A DNA stretch of 21,829 nucleotides from positions 1 through 21,829 of IMG/VR virus record IMGVR_UViG_3300030390_002383, one strand, 5' to 3'. The position numbers and the translations under genes are program-made. Source of the stretch: a virus. The notes beneath the pieces are model-generated. The model made no database searches and was not told the origin of the DNA. It was given only the letters and a program-made list of their open reading frames with translations. Of the stretch, positions 13,752 to 21,659 are shown piece by piece (position 1 is the stretch's first letter; every line of letters begins with the position of its first letter).

Positions 13752-15185
13752 ATGAAAGAAGGTTATATCAAACAAAAAGATAGAAAAAATATCTTGTTGT
13801 TAACGGATGACATTAGAGTACATTCAGGGGTTGCCCAAATAGGTAGAGAAATAGTAACAAATACAGCTCATAGATATAATTGGGTACAATTAGCTGGAGC
13901 AATTCAACATCCAGATAAAGGACAATTACAAGATTTAAGTGAAGATACTAACAAACGTATGGGGCTTAAAGATTCAAAAGTAGTTTTATATCCGGTTGAT
14001 GGTTATGGAGAACCTAAGTTATTAAAAGAAGTTATTAAAAGAGAAAATATTGATGCTTTATTTATAATAACAGATCCAAGATATTTTGAATGGTTATTTG
14101 CTATTGAGAATGAAATTAGAACTCAAATTCCTATAGTTTATTTAAATATTTGGGATGATTTACCGGCTCCAATGTATAATAAAGAATTTTATAATTCTTG
14201 TGATGCTTTATTTGGTATATCTAAACAAACTAAAAATATTAATGAAATGGTTTTAGGTAAAGAAGGTAAATCTAAAATTATTAAATATGTCCCTCATGGA
14301 TTAAATCATCATATTTTTAAACCTATAGATAAGGATAATGAGGATCTTAAAAATATTCAAAACCATATAGCTGGGGGTTCTAATAAAGATAAATTTACAC
14401 TATTTTTTAATTCAAGAAATATTAGAAGAAAATGTATTCCCGATACTATTTTAGCTTGGAAATATTTTTTAGATGGTTTAGATAAAAAAGATAGAGAAAA
14501 TTGTCAATTTATTCTACATACAAATCCTATAGATGAGAATGGTACTGATTTACCTGCAGTGGTTAAATTTTTATTCCCTAATAAAGATGGTAACGTAATA
14601 ATATCAGCAAACAAATTATCTACGGAACAAATGTCTTTATTATATAATCATGCAGATGCAACAATTTTATTATCATCAGCAGAAGGATGGGGATTATCTC
14701 TTACTGAATCATTGTTAACAGGTACACCTATTATAGCTAATGTAACTGGAGGAATGCAAGATCAGATGAGATTTGAAGATGAAAATAATAATTGGTACAC
14801 ACCAAATCCAGATGTTCCCTCAAATCATAAAAAAACATATACAAAATGTGGTGAGTGGGCATTACCTGTATTTCCTTCAAATTTATCATTAGTAGGTTCT
14901 CCAAAAACTCCATACATTTATGATGATAGGTGTAGTGCTGAAGATGCTGCTTTACAAATAAAAGCTATGTACAATATGGGTAGTGAAGAAAGAGAAAGAA
15001 TAGGTAAATTAGGTATGGAATGGGCTTTAGGTGATGAAGCTGGATTTACTTCTGAAAAAATGTCTAATAAAGTAATAGATGGTATGGATGAGTTATTTTC
15101 AACATGGGTGCCTAGAAAAAAATTCACTTTTAGTAGTGATAAAGATGCAGGAAGTAAAGTTTTAAATCATAAATTATTATATTAA
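13752..15185 (+). CDS. Glycosyltransferase, GT-B fold, GT4-like
   Basis: A 477-aa sugar transferase. The N-terminal domain starts with KNILLLTDDIRVHSGVAQIG (12-31), the first Rossmann strand and acceptor loop. The linker YVPHGLNHHIFKP (179-191) matches the 'V-P-H-G-x-x-x-x-x-F' signature of GT4 enzymes. In the C-terminal domain AEGWGLSLTESLLTGTPIIA (310-329) carries the EX7E motif (E311, E319) for nucleotide-sugar binding. ATG at 13752 is preferred over an in-frame TTG at 13746. Donor and acceptor are unknown. The next glycosyltransferase starts one base after its stop. It probably acts at the cytoplasmic face on a phage or host glycan. Confidence 0.85.
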   Translation: MKEGYIKQKDRKNILLLTDDIRVHSGVAQIGREIVTNTAHRYNWVQLAGAIQHPDKGQLQDLSEDTNKRMGLKDSKVVLYPVDGYGEPKLLKEVIKRENIDALFIITDPRYFEWLFAIENEIRTQIPIVYLNIWDDLPAPMYNKEFYNSCDALFGISKQTKNINEMVLGKEGKSKIIKYVPHGLNHHIFKPIDKDNEDLKNIQNHIAGGSNKDKFTLFFNSRNIRRKCIPDTILAWKYFLDGLDKKDRENCQFILHTNPIDENGTDLPAVVKFLFPNKDGNVIISANKLSTEQMSLLYNHADATILLSSAEGWGLSLTESLLTGTPIIANVTGGMQDQMRFEDENNNWYTPNPDVPSNHKKTYTKCGEWALPVFPSNLSLVGSPKTPYIYDDRCSAEDAALQIKAMYNMGSEERERIGKLGMEWALGDEAGFTSEKMSNKVIDGMDELFSTWVPRKKFTFSSDKDAGSKVLNHKLLY

Positions 15186-15186
15186 T

Positions 15187-16497
15187 ATGAAAAATACATT
15201 TGTTATAAGTTGTCCAATAGATACTTACAGTGGATATGGAGCTAGATCTAGAGATTTTGTTAAATCCTTAATTGAATTAGATCAATATGAAGTAAAGATT
15301 TTAGCACAAAGATGGGGAAGAACTTCAGATAATTTTATAGATAGTAATAAAGAAAAATGGGGTTTTTTAAAAAAGCATATAATCCCTCAATTAGTAGACA
15401 AACCAGACTATTGGTGTCAAGTTACTGTACCTAATGAATTCCAACCAGTTGGAAAATATAATATTGGTTTAACAGCAGGAATTGAAACTACTGTTTGTGA
15501 TGGTAGTTGGCTTGAGGGTTGTAATAAAATGGATTTAATTTTAACTTCTTCCAATCATTCTAAAAAAGTATTTGAAACTTCTCAATTTTATAAAGATGGT
15601 AAAGAAGATCAAATAATTAAATTAGAAAAACCAGTTAAAGTTTTATTTGAAGGTGCTGATTTAGATACTTTTAAAATAACTAAAACTTTTAAAAACAAAG
15701 AATTATATAATCACATAAATGATATACCTGAAAAAGATGCCTATCTATTTGTTGGGCACTGGATGCAAGGTGAATTAGGACATGATAGAAAAAATGTAGG
15801 ATTATTAGCAAAAGTGTTTTATGAAATATTTAAAGAAGCAAAAAACAAACCAGCATTAATTTTAAAATCTTCAGTAGTAGGAGGAAGTCTTTCAGATAGA
15901 GAAGAAATACTAAGAAGACTAGATATGATTAAAGAATCAGTTCCTTCTAAAGATTTACCATCAATATATCTTATTCATGGTGAGTTATCTGATGAAGAAA
16001 TGAATGAACTTTATAATCATCCAAAAATCAAAACAATGGTTTGTATAACAAAGGGTGAAGGATTTGGAAGGCCTTTACTTGAATTTAGTTTAGTTGATAA
16101 ACCTATTATTACAACAGGTTGGTCTGGTCATATAGATTTTTTAAATGAAGGAGATGTTGGATTTGTTAGTGGAGAATTAGAAAATGTTCATGCATCAGCT
16201 CATGTTCCTAATATGTTATTAAAAGAATCACAATGGTTTAAACCTAATTTAGGTGATGTTAAATATTTACTTAATGATACAAGTAAAAACTATAAAGATT
16301 GGTTAACTAAAGCTAAACGTCAAGGAAAAATTTCTAGAGAAAATTTTAGTTTTGAAAAAATGAAAGAACAATTAAAAACTCATTTAGAAATATCATTACC
16401 AATACTTCCTAAAAAAATGCAATTAAAATTACCAGGAATGGATAAAATTAAAATGCCTAAAAAAAGTAAAATTAAACATTTAAAAAGTATAAAATGA
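15187..16497 (+). CDS. Glycosyltransferase, GT-B fold, second GT4-like enzyme
   Basis: 436 aa. The N-terminus FVISCPIDTYSGYGARSRDF (5-24) is a Rossmann strand with glycine-rich loop. TKGEGFGRPLLEFSLVDKPI (288-307) contains EX7E (E291, E299), followed by TTGWSGHIDFL. It is not a close copy of the preceding transferase, so it probably adds a different sugar or linkage. The last ~30 residues are strongly basic (KKMQLKLP...KKSKIKHLKSIK), which may mediate membrane or nucleic-acid contact. It ends in an ATGA overlap with the zinc-ribbon gene. No transmembrane segment is visible. Confidence 0.82.
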   Translation: MKNTFVISCPIDTYSGYGARSRDFVKSLIELDQYEVKILAQRWGRTSDNFIDSNKEKWGFLKKHIIPQLVDKPDYWCQVTVPNEFQPVGKYNIGLTAGIETTVCDGSWLEGCNKMDLILTSSNHSKKVFETSQFYKDGKEDQIIKLEKPVKVLFEGADLDTFKITKTFKNKELYNHINDIPEKDAYLFVGHWMQGELGHDRKNVGLLAKVFYEIFKEAKNKPALILKSSVVGGSLSDREEILRRLDMIKESVPSKDLPSIYLIHGELSDEEMNELYNHPKIKTMVCITKGEGFGRPLLEFSLVDKPIITTGWSGHIDFLNEGDVGFVSGELENVHASAHVPNMLLKESQWFKPNLGDVKYLLNDTSKNYKDWLTKAKRQGKISRENFSFEKMKEQLKTHLEISLPILPKKMQLKLPGMDKIKMPKKSKIKHLKSIK

Positions 16498-16985
16498 TAA
16501 CAGATAATTTAGAAACGTGTAGTAGATGTAGTGGTGATGCCTGTTATGTACAGGAAGTAAATGGAATAAAATTATACCAATGTTATGGTTGTGGTTTTAT
16601 GACATCAGATGTAATGAAAAGAGGAGAAAAATTTCTTGAAGAACAAATGGAAATACTTCCAGAACTTTATAAAGTCTTATTAGGTGAAGATGATAAAGGT
16701 CGTGTTTGGATGCCTCAAACAGTAAATTTACCTCAACAAGGGATGGTATTTGCTACTGTAGCTAAAGAATTTGGGGATCCTGATTCACCAGCAGCTGTTG
16801 ATAATTATGAATGGGCTGCAGTAAAGGCAATTAAAATAAAAGATAAAGATAAAGAAAAATATCCTATACCTAATAAGGAAGGAGAGTATTATGAATTTAG
16901 GATGGATATGACAACAGAAAAAAGATTTTCACATAAAGATTTTGTTGAAGCGTTAGACTATATAAATGTATTTCAAAATGATTAG
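16494..16985 (+). CDS. Zinc-ribbon hypothetical protein, 163 aa
   Basis: The N-terminus has two CxxC pairs, TCSRC (C9, C12) and CYGC (C30, C33), separated by a short beta hairpin, which gives a zinc ribbon. The rest is an alpha/beta domain (MVFATVAKEFGD..., DNYEWAAVKAIKI..., YYEFRMDMTTEKRFSHKDF) of unknown function. I recall similar CxxC proteins as uncharacterised members of marine T4-like phage genomes. It sits inside the glycan cassette, joined by ATGA to the second GT and overlapping the epimerase. DNA or protein binding is possible; a sugar role is not shown. Confidence 0.7.
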   Translation: MITDNLETCSRCSGDACYVQEVNGIKLYQCYGCGFMTSDVMKRGEKFLEEQMEILPELYKVLLGEDDKGRVWMPQTVNLPQQGMVFATVAKEFGDPDSPAAVDNYEWAAVKAIKIKDKDKEKYPIPNKEGEYYEFRMDMTTEKRFSHKDFVEALDYINVFQND

Positions 16986-17931
16986 AGGAATTAAAGAAAC
17001 AATAAGAAAACTAATTTTACCTAAAAAGAAAGGTAAATTAAAAGCTATAGTAACAGGGGGTAATGGTTTTATAGGATCCCATATAGTAGATGAATTAGTA
17101 AATAATAAAAAATTTGATGAAATAAGAATAATTGATAATCAATCATCAGATGCTCATGAACATTTTTATTTTTCAAAAAGTGAAAAAGTAAGAAATTTTG
17201 TTTGGGATATTGCTGATTTTGATTTAATTAGACCTTTATTTAATGATGTAGATGTTGTATTTCATTTAGCAGCAGAGTCTAGAATTCAACCAGCAATCCA
17301 AAATCCAGCTTTAGCAGCAAAAACAAATGTAACAGGTACTTGTAATGTTTTACAAGCAGCAAGAGAAGCAGGTTGTGATAGAGTAATTTATTCATCAACA
17401 TCATCAGCTTATGGTTTAGCCAATACTCCTCCATTAAAAGAAGACATGCCTAATGATTGTCTTAATCCTTACTCAGTTACTAAAGTAGCTGGAGAAGAAT
17501 TATGTAAAATGTATACTAGCTTATTTGGATTAAAAACTATAACATTTAGGTATTTTAATGTTTATGGAGATAGACAGTGTACTAAAGGACAATATGCCCC
17601 AGTAATAGGTTTATTTTTAAAACAGAAAGAAGCAGGTGAAAAAATGACAGTAGTAGGTGATGGTTTACAAACTAGAGATTACACTAATGTAAAAGATGTT
17701 GTAAAGGTTAATATGCAAGCTATGATTACTAAAAAAGGGTTTGGTGAAATTTATAATGTAGGAACAGGAAAAGAACATAGCATATTAGATTTAGTAAATA
17801 TAATAGGGGGAAAACATAAACATATACCTGAAAGAATTGGTGAAAGTAGAAATACTAAAGCTGATATTTCTAAAACAATGAAAATATTAAATTGGAAGCC
17901 TATTATTAAATTAGAAGACTACTTAAGTTAG
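16978..17931 (+). CDS. NAD-dependent sugar-nucleotide epimerase/dehydratase (extended SDR, GalE/WbpP-like)
   Basis: 317 aa. The NAD-binding TGGNGFIGSH (26-35), an acidic residue after strand 2 (IIDNQS), VFHLAAESR (94-102), the catalytic SSTSS (139-143) and Y165-x3-K169 in NPYSVTKVAG are all present, as is FRYFNVYGDRQ (190-200), which precedes the substrate-binding region. The RYFNVYG pattern is typical of UDP-glucose/UDP-GlcNAc 4-epimerases, but the substrate cannot be fixed. ATG at 16978 (8-base overlap) is preferred to 16966. About 20 residues of basic leader precede the Rossmann fold. It likely supplies an activated sugar to the neighbouring transferases. Confidence 0.9.
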   Translation: MIRGIKETIRKLILPKKKGKLKAIVTGGNGFIGSHIVDELVNNKKFDEIRIIDNQSSDAHEHFYFSKSEKVRNFVWDIADFDLIRPLFNDVDVVFHLAAESRIQPAIQNPALAAKTNVTGTCNVLQAAREAGCDRVIYSSTSSAYGLANTPPLKEDMPNDCLNPYSVTKVAGEELCKMYTSLFGLKTITFRYFNVYGDRQCTKGQYAPVIGLFLKQKEAGEKMTVVGDGLQTRDYTNVKDVVKVNMQAMITKKGFGEIYNVGTGKEHSILDLVNIIGGKHKHIPERIGESRNTKADISKTMKILNWKPIIKLEDYLS

Positions 17932-17958
17932 GTATATCAATATATTTTTCGTATATTT
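17929..17958 (+). promoter_or_regulatory. Promoter-like motif ahead of the second glycan segment
   Basis: TATATTT at 17952-17958, preceded by TTTTTCG, resembles the boxes at 2481, 7617 and 10267. The upstream element at the matching 20-base spacing is TAGGT (17929-17933), a weaker version of TTGGA. The ATG of the next glycosyltransferase lies 19 bases downstream at 17977. It begins inside the epimerase stop codon and would start a transcript for 17977 onward. Confidence 0.45.
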
Positions 17959-17976
17959 AATTAAACAAATTAAAAT

Positions 17977-18600
17977 ATGAAATTAAGCTACGCTATTACT
18001 GTCTGTAACGAATTTACAGAAATTCAAAGATTAATTCCTTATCTTTTAAAGAATATAAGATTTGAAGATGAAATTGTAGTTCTATATGATTCAAAGAACG
18101 GTAATCCCAAAATAGAAGAATTTTTAAGAGCAAAGTCTGTAAATGGTGAATTTAGTTGGCATAAAGGTGAATTTAAAGGTCATTTTGCTGATTGGAAGAA
18201 CTATTTAACAACTTTATGTAGTGGTGATTGGATTTTTCAAATAGATGCTGATGAAATGCCTCATGAAAATTTAATAGAATTTCTCCCAGAAATAATCATA
18301 AGTAATATTGAAAATGAAGTAATTAGAGTTCCTCGAGTTAATACTGTATATGGTTTAACTGAAGAATATATTAGAAAATGGGGTTGGAATATTAATGATA
18401 GTGGGTGGGTGAATTGGCCTGATTTTCAATGGAGAATTTATAAAAATCACCCTAAAATTAAATGGGAAAATAAAGTACATGAAGTACTTACTGGTTTTAA
18501 ACATTATTCTGACCTTCATGAAGATGAAGTATGGAGTTTATATCATCCTAAAGATATAGAAAAACAAGTTAAACAAAATAATTATTATAGCACTTTTTAA
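17977..18600 (+). CDS. Glycosyltransferase, GT-A fold, GT2-like
   Basis: 207 aa. The N-terminus KLSYAITVCNEFTEIQRLI (2-20) is the classic first strand of GT2 enzymes. DEIVVLYDSKNG (31-42) holds the uridine-contacting Asp. WIFQIDADEMPH (85-96) carries the DAD metal-binding motif (D90, D92). KWENKVHEVLTG further on matches the family's acceptor-side motif. It is short for the family but keeps the core elements, so it looks complete. No membrane segment is visible. Preceded by a promoter-like motif and followed by a tiny ORF after one base. Confidence 0.85.
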   Translation: MKLSYAITVCNEFTEIQRLIPYLLKNIRFEDEIVVLYDSKNGNPKIEEFLRAKSVNGEFSWHKGEFKGHFADWKNYLTTLCSGDWIFQIDADEMPHENLIEFLPEIIISNIENEVIRVPRVNTVYGLTEEYIRKWGWNINDSGWVNWPDFQWRIYKNHPKIKWENKVHEVLTGFKHYSDLHEDEVWSLYHPKDIEKQVKQNNYYSTF

Positions 18601-18601
18601 A

Positions 18602-18742
18602 ATGAAAGATCAACAAACAAATGGTAACCCACATACCAATGAAACTCGAAATGATTTAAATAATAAAATCAGTAAATACAAAATGCTAGGTAATAGCAAA
18701 AAAGTACAATGGTCTGATAAAAGAAGATTTAGAAATATATAA
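18602..18742 (+). CDS. Small basic hypothetical protein, 46 aa
   Basis: ATG at 18602 to TAA at 18740-18742, exactly bridging the glycosyltransferase stop (18600) and the next ATG (18744). The product (MKDQQTNGNPHTNETRND... ending WSDKRRFRNI) is hydrophilic, Asn-rich and basic at the end. No family is recognised. Support is positional. Without it, the 143 bases between 18601 and 18743 would be the only notable non-coding gap in this segment. Confidence 0.4.
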   Translation: MKDQQTNGNPHTNETRNDLNNKISKYKMLGNSKKVQWSDKRRFRNI

Positions 18743-18743
18743 T

Positions 18744-19139
18744 ATGAGAAAATACCTACCAACATTGTCTGAATTAGTAGATAGACTATCTATAGTTCAG
18801 TTAAAAGAAGTATTCATTACAGAGCATAAAAAAGAATATGCAAAAGAAATAAATGAAATAACTCATGACATTGAAGAAATACTTAAAGATGGTAAAATTA
18901 GGTTAACAGGGGAAGATGTTAGGGCAATTATAGTTTTATCTCAGATGAATCTTCATATCTGGCATAATGAAACTAAATATAGAGCTGGGACAGGTGATGG
19001 TAATTTAGGATTAACTCATGGTTTGAATGGTATTAGAAACACAGCAAAAAATAAAATTCAAGAACATAGTGATGGGAGAAAAGATTATAAAATTGATTGT
19101 ATAGCTGCTGAATTTAAAGACTGGGAAATATCATGGTAA
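18744..19139 (+). CDS. DUF4254-like helical protein in glycan cassette
   Basis: 131 aa, mostly helical. The start RKYLPTLSELVDRLSIVQLKEVFI (2-25) matches the 'L-LIDRLSI-LK' opening of DUF4254-type proteins found beside bacterial and phage glycosyltransferases. IVLSQMNLHIWHNETKYRAG (about 63-82) replaces the usual 'N-x-x-IW-xE' helix. LTHGLNGIRNTAKNKI and a KIDCIAAEF segment follow. I recall this pattern from T4-like phages as uncharacterised. The reaction is unknown; context suggests a role in glycan synthesis. It overlaps the next transferase gene by 7 bases. Confidence 0.65.
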   Translation: MRKYLPTLSELVDRLSIVQLKEVFITEHKKEYAKEINEITHDIEEILKDGKIRLTGEDVRAIIVLSQMNLHIWHNETKYRAGTGDGNLGLTHGLNGIRNTAKNKIQEHSDGRKDYKIDCIAAEFKDWEISW

Positions 19140-20008
19140 GTATAATAATTCACATATTACCCCAAGAAATTGATCAATTAGAACAAACTTTAATTGCACT
19201 AAAAAAATGTAGTGTTTATACTAGTAAAAAATACTTAGTAGAAGTTGTATTAAATAATAATCTTACAAGATGGGAGAAAAGTACTTTCCCACAGCATTTT
19301 TTTATAAATAAATTATTTGAATTAGAAAAATTAACTAAAAGTTGGGCTAAAACTAATTTTTGGGTAAGTGATAAAGGTGAATCTATGGGTTGTACAGATC
19401 CTCGTAGAAAGTGCATTCAATATGATACTGAAGCAACAATATGGTTAGATGTAGATATAGTATTTAGTGATACAATTTTAGGACACTTAGAATCAGCTAT
19501 TAATAGTATAGAAAAAGATTATTATGTAATAACTCCAGAAACAACAAGATTATGGGATAATACATGGGATGTTATTACTAATCAGGAAGCTCTAAAAGAA
19601 GAAGCTAATCATCAGAATTATTTTAATAGAGATCCTTATACTACAACTGGTTTAAAAGGAGAAGTAAATTTAAAACCCATTAATCAATTTAAATGGGCTG
19701 GAGGATGGTTTACTTGTATTTCTTCTAAATTAGTAGAAAAAGTAAAAATACCAGATGCAATGGGTCCTTATTATCAGGATGATACATTCTTAATGGTATG
19801 TTTTAGCCATTTAACAAGACTTGGATTATTAGATATAAATCAGTATGTTATGATAAATGAAGTTATAATAGAAAATAATTTATATAGATTTAACCCATAT
19901 AGTGAATATTTACATAACATAGATAAAAGGGAAGAATATAAAAAAATAGCAAACGATAATTTTGAATCGTGTGTAAAAAATACCATAAAAAAGTTTACAA
20001 AAATATGA
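19133..20008 (+). CDS. Putative glycosyltransferase, GT-A fold
   Basis: 291 aa. It starts VSIIIHILPQEIDQLEQTLI (2-21), a GT2-type first strand. IWLDVDIVF (103-111) holds a DxD motif (D106, D108). CTDPRRKCIQYDTE (87-100) just before it resembles the region that positions the donor sugar. FKWAGGWFTCISSKLVEKV and YYQDDTFLMV lie where GT-A enzymes place acceptor-binding residues (compare the common W-GG and E/D-D motifs). Donor and acceptor are unknown. It is joined by overlaps to its neighbours on both sides, with ATGA at 20005-20008. Confidence 0.72.
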   Translation: MVSIIIHILPQEIDQLEQTLIALKKCSVYTSKKYLVEVVLNNNLTRWEKSTFPQHFFINKLFELEKLTKSWAKTNFWVSDKGESMGCTDPRRKCIQYDTEATIWLDVDIVFSDTILGHLESAINSIEKDYYVITPETTRLWDNTWDVITNQEALKEEANHQNYFNRDPYTTTGLKGEVNLKPINQFKWAGGWFTCISSKLVEKVKIPDAMGPYYQDDTFLMVCFSHLTRLGLLDINQYVMINEVIIENNLYRFNPYSEYLHNIDKREEYKKIANDNFESCVKNTIKKFTKI

Positions 20009-20871
20009 AAATAATTTCACATTTTATACCACAAGAAAGATATGAAAGAAGATTAGGTAACATTGAAAGATTTAAAAATTTACCTATAACTATTTTTAAT
20101 GATAAAATAGCAACACCTGAGGAATTAGCAATAAATCCTATTAATATTCTTTTAATTAATGAGCCCAATGAATTTTTTGGATTCCATACATATGCCCAAC
20201 AATATGGACATTTATACTCAGCTATATTAAGTTGGAATTCAGATATTAATTTACCCAATTCTGAGATATTTCCTCATGGTGAAAGAAATATTGATTTAGA
20301 ATATTGTAAATCATTTAAAAATAAAGAAAAAGTATTTGAAGTTAACTTTTTAAGAGGTGTTTTAAATAAAATTGAAGGTCATCATTTAAGACATAAAATA
20401 TTTGATAAGGAATCAGAAATAAAAATACCACATAAATGGTACCCACATTTAAGTGATTTTAACCATGAAAAGAATAATAGACCAGATGGGGCTGATACAA
20501 AAGAAGGAAATCCAATTGAAGGTGAAGGTAAAAAAGAATTATGGAATAGAAATGCTATGTTTCATGTAGGAGTAGAAAATTCAAAACATAATAATTATTT
20601 TACAGATAAAATTATAGATTGTTTTTGTACTAAAACGGTTCCAATTTATTGGGGTGCTCCTTACATAGGTGATTTTTATGACGACAGAGGTATTATACAT
20701 TTTGAAGATGAAAATGAATTAGTAAATATTATTAATAATTTAAAACCTCAGGATTATCATGATATGAAACCTTATATTGAAGTTAATTATAAAAGAGCAT
20801 TAGAAAATAGTGATTTCTTTAAACGAATTGAAGAATGGATTGATAAATTAGTAGAAATAAATAACTTATAA
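20005..20871 (+). CDS. GT10-like (alpha-1,3-fucosyltransferase-type) glycosyltransferase
   Basis: 288 aa. The C-terminal donor-binding domain has MFHVGVENSKHNNYFTDKI (185-203) followed by TKTVPIYWGAPYIGDFYDD (209-227), the conserved 'F-ENS-x-x-x-Y-TEK...x-PI-W-G' block of GT10 fucosyltransferases. Here D replaces E in TEK. Phage relatives with this block exist, but the actual sugar may not be fucose. ATG at 20005 is chosen: it forms ATGA with the preceding stop, and the alternative upstream start at 19969 would add 12 residues encoded in the previous gene. The stop shares TAATG with the kinase gene. Confidence 0.78.
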   Translation: MKIISHFIPQERYERRLGNIERFKNLPITIFNDKIATPEELAINPINILLINEPNEFFGFHTYAQQYGHLYSAILSWNSDINLPNSEIFPHGERNIDLEYCKSFKNKEKVFEVNFLRGVLNKIEGHHLRHKIFDKESEIKIPHKWYPHLSDFNHEKNNRPDGADTKEGNPIEGEGKKELWNRNAMFHVGVENSKHNNYFTDKIIDCFCTKTVPIYWGAPYIGDFYDDRGIIHFEDENELVNIINNLKPQDYHDMKPYIEVNYKRALENSDFFKRIEEWIDKLVEINNL

Positions 20872-21659
20872 TGAATATACTAGTAATAGGAGATAGTTGC
20901 ATAGATGAATACATTTATTGTAGTACAGATAGATTTTGCCCTGATGCTCCAGTACCAATTTTAAAACCAGAATCATATGTTTCAACTGAAGGTATGGCTG
21001 GTAATGTAACTGATAATTTAATATCATTAGGAGCTGAAGTTAATTTAATTACAAATGCTAATCGAATTAAAAAAACAAGATTTGTTGATGAAAGAACAAA
21101 TCATATGTTTGTTAGAATTGATGAAGGGGAAAATGATATATTTCCGATTGAAAAAAGAACATTAGAAAATATTAAGTGGGACAGTTATGATGCTGTTGTT
21201 ATAAGTGATTATTGTAAAGGATTTATTACAGAAGATGATATTGCTTATATTTCTCAAAAACATACTAATACATTTTTAGATACTAAAAAATCTATTGGTA
21301 CTTGGGCTTCTGATATAAATTTTATTAAAATAAATGAAGTTGAATTAGATCATAGTATAGGATTTTTACATGATAATGAGAAATATTTTTCACAAAAAGT
21401 AATTACAACATTAGGTAGTAGAGGTGCTCAATATGAAGGACAAATTTACCCTGTAGATAAAGTAGATGTTAGAGATACTAGCGGAGCTGGTGATACATTT
21501 TTAGCAGGTTTAGTATACGCATATATAAAATGTAATATAAATAATTCTGATACACGTATGTCGGAATCAATTAAATTCGCTAATAAATGCTCAACCCAAA
21601 TAGTACAGAAAAAAGGCACAGCAAAAATTAATTTAAAAGAATTAAACAATGAAGTATAA
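20871..21659 (+). CDS. PfkB-family sugar kinase, HldE/RfaE kinase-domain-like
   Basis: 262 aa. The ribokinase-fold kinase resembles the N-terminal domain of HldE (heptose-7-phosphate kinase): NILVIGDSCIDEYIY (2-16), FCPDAPVPI (22-30), an STEGMAGNVTDNL segment (38-50, small-residue substrate loop) and the catalytic anion hole DTSGAGDTFLAGL (202-214; base D208). There is no nucleotidyltransferase domain on this ORF, so unlike bacterial HldE the adenylyl transfer would need another protein, possibly outside the window. At 262 aa it is shorter than the usual ~315-aa kinase domain. It likely phosphorylates a sugar for the cassette; heptose is a guess by similarity. Confidence 0.85.
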   Translation: MNILVIGDSCIDEYIYCSTDRFCPDAPVPILKPESYVSTEGMAGNVTDNLISLGAEVNLITNANRIKKTRFVDERTNHMFVRIDEGENDIFPIEKRTLENIKWDSYDAVVISDYCKGFITEDDIAYISQKHTNTFLDTKKSIGTWASDINFIKINEVELDHSIGFLHDNEKYFSQKVITTLGSRGAQYEGQIYPVDKVDVRDTSGAGDTFLAGLVYAYIKCNINNSDTRMSESIKFANKCSTQIVQKKGTAKINLKELNNEV

